In this document: piece by piece, positions 5,316 through 9,860 of the stretch
Layout: each line of letters begins with the position of its first letter
Position numbering within the stretch: position 1 is the stretch's first letter
Notes under the pieces: generated by a model
The model's input: the letters and a program-made list of their open reading frames with translations, nothing else
What the model was told of the DNA's origin: nothing
Databases searched by the model: none
NCBI GenBank assembly: GCA_024709705.1
Contig: JANJWE010000137.1
Coordinates: 1-9,860, forward strand
Source: Flavobacterium sp.
GTDB taxonomy: Bacteria; Bacteroidota; Bacteroidia; Flavobacteriales; Flavobacteriaceae
Direction: 5' to 3'
DNA: 9,860 nt
Translations under genes and position numbers: made by a program

Positions 5316-5963
5316 TTAGTTTTTTAGTTTTGATTTGAAATTTTTATTTAATTTTTCAATTTTGGGTGTAATTACAAAGGAACAATACGATTGGGTTTTG
5401 TTTAAATTGTAATAGTTGTGGTGGTAATCTTCGGCTACATAAAACACAGAAGCGGGAGAGACTCGAGTCACGATTGGATTTTTAAAAGTCTTTTCTTTCG
5501 TCATTAATGCAATGTAATCTTCGGTTAGTTGCTTTTGAGTTTCATTGTAATAAAACACTTCACTACGGTATTGTGTTCCTTCATCGTTTCCTTGACGGTT
5601 TAAAGTAGTAGGATCGTGTGTAGCGAAAAAAATCTCAAGCAACTCACCATATGACACAATGTTGGGGTCGAACGTAATTTGGATGGCCTCGGCATGTCCA
5701 GTCATTCCGGTACAAATATCTCTGTAGGTTGGGTTTGGAGCTATACCTCCTATATAACCGGGAACTACTTTTTGTACCCCTTTAATCTCCAAAAATACCG
5801 CTTCGGTACACCAAAAACAACCACCGGCAAAAGTGGCTAATTCCATTCCTTTTTCAACATTCATAGCTACAGGTTCTTCGACTTTTAAAAAATTGGATCT
5901 GCGTTCTTGCGAATTGCAAGAAATTTGCATGACTAAAACAAAATATAATAGGATTCTTTTCAT
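5316..5963 (-). CDS. msrA: peptide-methionine (S)-S-oxide reductase MsrA, putative lipoprotein
   Basis: Repairs oxidised methionine (S epimer) in proteins. 215 aa from the ATG at 5961-5963. The first residues, MKRILLYFVLVMQISC, form a lipoprotein-type signal with Cys16 as the likely lipidated residue (Ile-Ser-Cys), so the enzyme probably acts in the periplasm or on an outer membrane. After a linker comes the MsrA domain: FAGGCFWCTEAVF with catalytic Cys49 and Cys52, GYIGG (about 69-73), TGHAEAIQITFDP (88-100), FFATHDPTTLNRQGND with GTQYRS (113-133), and VAEDYHHNYY. Cys194 near the end (SYCSFVITPKIEKL) may resolve the disulfide. No MsrB domain is fused and none is adjacent. The frame extends to a GTG at 6000-6002, but that would put 13 residues ahead of the signal peptide. 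A full -7 element lies upstream. folE follows on the same strand. Confidence 0.95.
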   Translation of the reverse strand: MKRILLYFVLVMQISCNSQERRSNFLKVEEPVAMNVEKGMELATFAGGCFWCTEAVFLEIKGVQKVVPGYIGGIAPNPTYRDICTGMTGHAEAIQITFDPNIVSYGELLEIFFATHDPTTLNRQGNDEGTQYRSEVFYYNETQKQLTEDYIALMTKEKTFKNPIVTRVSPASVFYVAEDYHHNYYNLNKTQSYCSFVITPKIEKLNKNFKSKLKN

Positions 5964-5978
5964 ACTTTTTTTGTTTAA

Positions 5979-5986
5979 CAAATATA
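5979..5986 (-). promoter_or_regulatory. candidate -7 promoter element for msrA
   Basis: On the minus strand the sequence is TATATTTG, a full match to TAnnTTTG, 15 bp before the msrA ATG. The -33 region is AT-rich without a clear TTG. It lies in the divergent 140-bp gap shared with the lolD promoter. Confidence 0.5.
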
Positions 5987-6060
5987 TGTAAATATTAAAC
6001 ACTTTTTGAGGTTTAACTAAATTTTATTATTTATACTACGATAAATACAATCGATAGGGT

Positions 6061-6090
6061 TTTGGAATCAGCAAAATCTTTGTTCCTTTG
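6061..6090 (+). promoter_or_regulatory. candidate -33/-7 promoter for the lolD-type gene
   Basis: TTTG (6061-6064) is followed after 18 bp by TTCCTTTG (6083-6090), a seven-of-eight match to TAnnTTTG, and the ATG is 14 bp further on at 6105. A second, shifted -7 candidate AATCTTTG is at 6075-6082. The spacing fits the 17-23 bp known for Flavobacterium promoters. Confidence 0.5.
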
Positions 6091-6104
6091 TAAAAATGTT
6101 ACAC

Positions 6105-6791
6105 ATGATTCAAGCGAAAGGTATCCATAAGTATTTTGATCAATTGCATGTTCTCAAAGGCGTCAACCTGAATATCGAAAAAGGCGAAGTAGTTTCTATT
6201 GTTGGAGCGTCGGGAGCGGGTAAAACTACATTACTCCAAATATTAGGTACTTTAGAAAAGCCCTCCAAACAAGAAGGGACCGAATTGTGGATAGCCGGTG
6301 AAAATGTTCTTGAGTTAAACGACAAATCGTTATCGCAATTTCGAAACTTAAAATTGGGGTTTATATTTCAATTTCATCAATTGTTACCTGAATTTACGGC
6401 TTTGGAAAACGTGTGTATTCCGGCCTTTATTGCGGGTAAATCCAAAAGCGAAAGTGAAAAGGAAGCCCTGCACTTATTGAACTATTTGGGATTGTCTCAC
6501 CGTGTTCATCACAAGCCCAATGCCCTTTCGGGAGGTGAACAGCAGCGAGTAGCGGTGGCTCGAGCTTTGATAAACAAACCGGCCGTTATATTTGCAGATG
6601 AACCTTCGGGCAATTTGGACACAGCCTCAGCTGAAAATTTACACGAACTTTTTTTCAAACTCCGAGATGAATTGGGTCAAACCTTTGTTATTGTAACCCA
6701 CAATGAAGTTTTGGCTCATATGGCCGACCGAAAATTGGTTATGAAAGATGGCCTTTTTGAGGAGACGACCACTTCCCTACCGAACGTTTAA
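6105..6791 (+). CDS. lolD: LolD-type ABC transporter ATP-binding protein
   Basis: 228-aa cytosolic ATPase of the MacB/LolD branch. LolD with LolC/E-type permeases extracts lipoproteins from the inner membrane for delivery to the outer membrane. Motifs from the ATG at 6105: Walker [10 protein letters not shown] (34-42), Q-loop [10 protein letters not shown] starting with Gln89, signature [15 protein letters not shown] (141-155), Walker [13 protein letters not shown] with Asp165 and Glu166, and H-loop THN with His199. [16 protein letters not shown] is typical of LolD. An ATG three codons upstream (6096) is possible, but family members begin at [15 protein letters not shown] sequence. No permease gene is adjacent; it is followed after 14 bp by the DUF2400 gene, so the partner must be elsewhere. 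A related LolD/FtsE-like role cannot be excluded. Confidence 0.88.
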   Translation: MIQAKGIHKYFDQLHVLKGVNLNIEKGEVVSIVGASGAGKTTLLQILGTLEKPSKQEGTELWIAGENVLELNDKSLSQFRNLKLGFIFQFHQLLPEFTALENVCIPAFIAGKSKSESEKEALHLLNYLGLSHRVHHKPNALSGGEQQRVAVARALINKPAVIFADEPSGNLDTASAENLHELFFKLRDELGQTFVIVTHNEVLAHMADRKLVMKDGLFEETTTSLPNV

Positions 6792-6805
6792 GTTTACGAG
6801 GCGTT

Positions 6806-7570
6806 ATGGATATTTTTGAACTCAAAGACTTTTTGGAAGAGAAAGTGGCCTTGTACAATCATCCCCATTTTATTGACAGTGACCCCATTCAAATTCCGCA
6901 TCGGTATCAATTGAAAGAGGACATTGAAATTTCGGGGTTTTTGGTGGCTACTATTTCATGGGGCAATCGCAAAATGATAATTAAAAACGGAATCCATTTC
7001 ATGGAGTTATTGGGGAACTCACCTTATGACTTTGTCATGCATCATCACGAACGCGATTTGAAAAAATTAGAGCATTTTGTGCATCGAACCTTTAACGGTA
7101 CCGATGGCAAGACCTTTATTAAAGGTTTGCAAAACCTATATAGTATTCACGGAGGTTTGGAAACTGTTTTTAGTCAAAATCAAACCGACAATTCTTTACA
7201 GCCCGCGATATCCCAATTCAAAAAAGCCTTTTTTGAAATTTCACATGAATTGCGAACGCAAAAACACATTTCGGATCCCATGCAAAATTCGGCGGCCAAA
7301 CGCCTTAATATGTTCCTCCGTTGGATGGTACGGCAAGACCCTGCCGGAGTGGATTTAGGCATTTGGAAATCTATTGCTCCGGCTAAACTTTCTTGCCCTT
7401 TGGATGTTCACTCCGGAAATGTAGCCCGAAAGTTAGGTTTACTAACCCGAAAACAAAACGATGCCAAAGCCTTAGTAGAATTGGACACTCAATTGCGATT
7501 ACTAGACCCAAATGATCCGGTAAAATACGATTTTGCCTTGTTTGGTTTGGGTGTTTTTGAAGGGTTTTAA
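6806..7570 (+). CDS. TIGR02757/DUF2400 family protein
   Basis: 254 aa, function not established as far as I know. The full family length is present, from MDIFELKDFLEEKVALYN to the terminal KYDFALFGLGVFEGF. Conserved blocks are SDPIQIPHRY (25-34), ATISWGNRKMIIKN (48-61), LLGNSPYDFV (68-77), HFVHRTFNGTD (90-100), SAAKRLNMFLRWMVRQD (162-178) and SCPLDVHSGNVARKLGLL (196-212). The last, with Asp200 and His202 followed by DPVKYDFALFG, resembles the Asp-Thr-His region of helix-hairpin-helix DNA glycosylases (EndoIII/MutY type); this is inference. No signal peptide or membrane helix is seen, so a cytosolic location is likely. It lies 14 bp after lolD, probably in one transcript; its stop codon is in a hairpin before the helicase gene. 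Start ATG at 6806 matches the family N-terminus. Confidence 0.85.
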   Translation: MDIFELKDFLEEKVALYNHPHFIDSDPIQIPHRYQLKEDIEISGFLVATISWGNRKMIIKNGIHFMELLGNSPYDFVMHHHERDLKKLEHFVHRTFNGTDGKTFIKGLQNLYSIHGGLETVFSQNQTDNSLQPAISQFKKAFFEISHELRTQKHISDPMQNSAAKRLNMFLRWMVRQDPAGVDLGIWKSIAPAKLSCPLDVHSGNVARKLGLLTRKQNDAKALVELDTQLRLLDPNDPVKYDFALFGLGVFEGF

Positions 7571-7583
7571 TGGACTAAAACCC
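7562..7583 (+). terminator. stem-loop at the DUF2400 stop codon, weak terminator or attenuator
   Basis: A perfect 8-bp stem, GGGTTTTA (7562-7569) with TAAAACCC (7576-7583), has a 6-nt loop and can extend by three pairs (GAA with TTC) past a bulged A. The DUF2400 stop codon (7568-7570) is in the stem and loop. A pyrimidine-rich but not pure T sequence (CATTCCCTT) follows, so termination would be partial. Confidence 0.45.
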
Positions 7584-7600
7584 ATTCCCTTAAAATTGTG

Positions 7601-7608
7601 TACCTTTG
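7601..7608 (+). promoter_or_regulatory. -7 promoter element for the helicase gene
   Basis: TACCTTTG is a full match to TAnnTTTG, 17 bp before the ATG at 7626 and just after the stem-loop at 7562-7583. No good TTG is found 17-23 bp upstream. It suggests that the helicase has its own promoter. Confidence 0.5.
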
Positions 7609-7625
7609 CCGAAATTAGAATCAGT

Positions 7626-8969
7626 ATGAGTACATTTCAGGATTTAGATTTACCCAAATCGTTACAGAAAGCCGTAGATGCGTTAGGATATTCAACCCCT
7701 ACCCCTATTCAGCTCAAATCGATGCCTGTAATCTTATCCGGAAGAGATATGATGGGAATTGCACAAACCGGTACAGGGAAAACCTTTGCCTATCTTTTAC
7801 CCATTTTGAAACAATGGAAATTTCAAAATACGCATACCCCACGAGTTCTCATTTTGGTACCAACCCGAGAATTGGTTGTTCAAGTAGCCGGAGAAGTAGA
7901 AAAGCTAACGCAACACATGTCGGTTCGAACACTAGGTGTTTATGGAGGCGTAAATATCAATACCCAAAAAACAGCGGTTTATCAAGGTATTGATATTTTA
8001 GTAGGAACTCCGGGTCGGGTGATGGATTTGGCTTTGGATAATGTGGTTCGATTCGATGAAATTCAAAAATTGGTTATCGATGAATTTGATGAAATGCTCA
8101 ATTTGGGTTTTCGTTTTCAAGTTACCTCTATTCTATCTATGTTAAAAGCCAAGAGACAGAATATTTTATTTTCAGCTACCATGACCGATGAAGTAGATGA
8201 AATGTTGGACGAATATTTTGATTTTCCGGTAGAAGTTTCATTAGCTCCCTCGGGAACCCCGCTAGAAAAAATCACACAATTGGGTTATAGAGTTCCTAAT
8301 TTTCTAACCAAATTGAATTTACTGAAAGAACTTTTGCAAAACGACGAAACGATGACTCGTTTGTTGATTTTTATCAATAACAAGAAATCTGCCGATTTGG
8401 TTTCTCAGGCATTGGAGGAAGCGTTTCCGGAACAGTTTGGTTTGATTCACTCTAATAAATCACAAAATTACCGACTTAACACTATGGCTTCTTTTCAGGA
8501 AGGAAGTTTAAGAGGTATAGTTACTACAGATGTAATGGCCAGAGGATTGGATATTTCGGATATTACCCATGTAATTAATTTGGAATTTCCCGAAGTACCG
8601 GAACAATATATACATCGAATAGGAAGAACCGGACGTGCAGACAAAACGGGTATTGCCCTGAGTTTTGTGAGTCCTAAAGAAGAAGAAATTCAGATAGAAG
8701 CCGAAATTTTAATGGAAAAAGAAATCACTTTTCTACCATTACCTGCCATTACTATTGAAGATAAATTATTAGAATTTGAAAAAGAAAAGAAAAAGATAAA
8801 AATGCTTTTAAAACGTCCGAAAAAAGAGGGCGGTGAAGCATTTCATGAAAAGAAAGACAAAAATAAAAAAGTAAACTTGGGTGGACCCGGTAAACGAACT
8901 CCCAGAAAAACCGAATCTCGAAATCGAGAAGTAGAACGCAAAAGAGCTGAAAAAAGAAAAAAAAGATAA
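7626..8969 (+). CDS. DEAD-box ATP-dependent RNA helicase
   Basis: 447 aa, an RNA helicase of the RhlE/CsdA type that unwinds short duplexes or remodels ribonucleoproteins with ATP. Motifs in order: Q motif region GYSTPTPIQ with Gln29, motif I AQTGTGKT (46-53), Ia PTREL (79-83), Ib TPGR (128-131), motif II DEFD (152-155), III SAT (183-185), IV LIFINN (247-252), V TDVMARGLD (301-309), VI HRIGRTGR (330-337). Motif II reads Asp-Glu-Phe-Asp instead of Asp-Glu-Ala-Asp; the first Asp and Glu needed for Mg-ATP are kept. The tail from about 381 is strongly charged and Lys/Arg-rich, typical of non-specific RNA binding. The frame is open back to 7533, but that would overlap the DUF2400 gene in another frame; the ATG at 7626 gives the family N-terminus MSTFQDLDLP and follows a -7 element. 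Confidence 0.94.
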   Translation: MSTFQDLDLPKSLQKAVDALGYSTPTPIQLKSMPVILSGRDMMGIAQTGTGKTFAYLLPILKQWKFQNTHTPRVLILVPTRELVVQVAGEVEKLTQHMSVRTLGVYGGVNINTQKTAVYQGIDILVGTPGRVMDLALDNVVRFDEIQKLVIDEFDEMLNLGFRFQVTSILSMLKAKRQNILFSATMTDEVDEMLDEYFDFPVEVSLAPSGTPLEKITQLGYRVPNFLTKLNLLKELLQNDETMTRLLIFINNKKSADLVSQALEEAFPEQFGLIHSNKSQNYRLNTMASFQEGSLRGIVTTDVMARGLDISDITHVINLEFPEVPEQYIHRIGRTGRADKTGIALSFVSPKEEEIQIEAEILMEKEITFLPLPAITIEDKLLEFEKEKKKIKMLLKRPKKEGGEAFHEKKDKNKKVNLGGPGKRTPRKTESRNREVERKRAEKRKKR

Positions 8970-9013
8970 TTGGGCATGCATTGACAAGTAGTGATTTGCA
9001 TACTGCATTTTGA

Positions 9014-9045
9014 TTTGTGCCATTAAAATATAAAAACTATCTTTG
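9014..9045 (+). promoter_or_regulatory. two-part Bacteroidetes promoter for the batA-type gene
   Basis: TTTG (9014-9017) is separated by 20 bp from TATCTTTG (9038-9045), a full match to the -7 consensus, and the ATG is 15 bp further at 9061. This is the best promoter in the window. The rest of 8970-9060 holds TGCAT/GATTTG-like short repeats and no clear terminator for the helicase gene. Confidence 0.65.
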
Positions 9046-9060
9046 ACAAACTTTCATTTA

Positions 9061-9860
9061 ATGCAGTTTAAACATCCCGAAATTCTGTATTTTCTTTTTT
9101 TGTTGGTACTGCCAATTTTAGTTCATTTATTCCAACTCAGACGATTTAAAAAAGAATATTTTACCAACGTAAAATTTTTAAAAGAACTCACACTTCAAAC
9201 CCGAAAAAGTTCGCAGCTCAAAAAATGGTTGCTTTTGGCAACACGAATGCTATTGTTAACTGCATTAATTGTTGCTTTTGCACAACCTTTTTTTAAAGCA
9301 AAAGACGCAGCGGGAAGTCAGAATGATTTATATATACTGCTAGACAATTCGTTTAGCATGCAAGCCAAAGGAGCTAAAGGAGAATTAGTAAAACGTGCCG
9401 TTCAAGACTTACTGACAACAGTTCCCGAAAATCTAAATTTTACCCTTCTAACTACTACCGATAAGTTTCAAGATACTGATATAAAATCGATTCAGAAGGA
9501 TTTACAACAATTGAATTACCATCCCTCTCGTTTTGATTTAGCAAATTTACTTGACGTAATAGAGCAGAAAAAAAACAGTACCGGAAAAGATATCATTGTT
9601 TTAACGGATGGCATCGACCTTGACCCCTCAACCCTTCAAAAACTAAACCAATACAATACCCTTTGGAGTATTTACAAAGCCGAAAAAAAAGAAAACCTTT
9701 CGATTGATAGCGTTTTTGTAGCCAAGAGCTTTGATAATTTAATAGAAATTGGTGTGGTTTTAAAAGCCTATGGAACTTCTAAAATTGAAACTTCTGTAGC
9801 TGTTCAACTCAACTCTAAATTGGTTGCCAAATCTCAAATTTCTGAAAACAAATCGAATAC
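9061..9860 (+). CDS. BatA/vWA-domain membrane protein, 3' end missing
   Basis: The frame is open from ATG 9061 to the right edge (266 full codons), so the protein is cut off. The N-terminus MQFKHPEILYFLFLLVLPILVHLFQLRRF is typical of the BatA (aerotolerance regulator N-terminal) domain: a first membrane helix at about 8-24, then RRFKKEYFTNVKFL. A second helix follows at about 56-75 (KKWLLLATRMLLLTALIVAFAQP). Next is a periplasmic von Willebrand A-like domain: LYILLDNSFSM with the metal-site pattern Asp95-x-Ser97-x-Ser99, and IIVLTDGID with Asp183. Bat proteins were named from Bacteroides aerotolerance, but their molecular job is uncertain; in flavobacteria this type is usually a long protein (over 600 aa) distinct from BatA of the batABCDE cluster, judged from memory. 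The following DNA is needed to decide which it is. Confidence 0.82.
   Translation, partial: MQFKHPEILYFLFLLVLPILVHLFQLRRFKKEYFTNVKFLKELTLQTRKSSQLKKWLLLATRMLLLTALIVAFAQPFFKAKDAAGSQNDLYILLDNSFSMQAKGAKGELVKRAVQDLLTTVPENLNFTLLTTTDKFQDTDIKSIQKDLQQLNYHPSRFDLANLLDVIEQKKNSTGKDIIVLTDGIDLDPSTLQKLNQYNTLWSIYKAEKKENLSIDSVFVAKSFDNLIEIGVVLKAYGTSKIETSVAVQLNSKLVAKSQISENKSN

Noticed and set aside
5964..6002. msrA start at GTG 6002.
   Set aside because: It would bury the lipoprotein signal peptide behind 13 residues and would run through the -7 element.
7533..7625. Helicase start at ATG 7533 overlapping the DUF2400 gene.
   Set aside because: The added 31 residues are the DUF2400 coding end and its hairpin read in another frame; the ATG at 7626 has the conserved N-terminus and an upstream -7 element.

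Overview
The window looks like chromosomal DNA of a Flavobacterium-type member of the Bacteroidetes. The DNA is AT-rich. Several genes start just downstream of the Bacteroidetes -7 element TAnnTTTG, and Shine-Dalgarno sequences are largely absent. The proteins also read as flavobacterial versions: LuxC-like acyl-CoA reductase, a SerA without an ACT domain, DUF6146, DUF6787, DUF2400/TIGR02757 and a BatA-type protein. Family names come from recall of protein sequence patterns; no search was run.

Layout, left to right. (1) 1-857: 3' part of an acyl-CoA reductase gene, + strand. (2) 1013-3187: serC and serA-type genes, two of the three steps from 3-phosphoglycerate to L-serine. The 144 bp between them holds a compound short-period repeat: about eight 7-nt units running out of the end of serC, then ten 8-nt CTCAG units ending against the serA start. 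A clear intrinsic terminator follows serA. (3) 3269-4239: three small + strand genes for envelope proteins, namely a DUF6146 putative lipoprotein, a 61-aa membrane hairpin resembling the N-terminus of GldL, and a DUF6787 membrane protein. They converge on a minus-strand membrane-protein gene, and one long hairpin holds both stop codons. (4) 4244-5963, minus strand: msrA (putative lipoprotein methionine sulfoxide reductase A), folE (GTP cyclohydrolase I) and the small membrane protein. (5) 6105-8969, + strand: a LolD-type ABC ATPase, a DUF2400 protein and a DEAD-box RNA helicase. (6) 9061 to the end: 5' part of a BatA/vWA-domain membrane protein behind a good two-part promoter.

Most of this is housekeeping: serine synthesis, folate/pterin supply, protein repair, lipoprotein sorting and RNA remodelling. 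I see no phage, transposon, CRISPR, toxin-antitoxin or defence system, and no tRNA or rRNA. The points most worth a second look are the 7-nt-to-8-nt repeat tract between serC and serA, the small GldL-like protein with Gln where GldL is recalled to carry its motor Glu, and the DNA-glycosylase-like motif in the DUF2400 protein.
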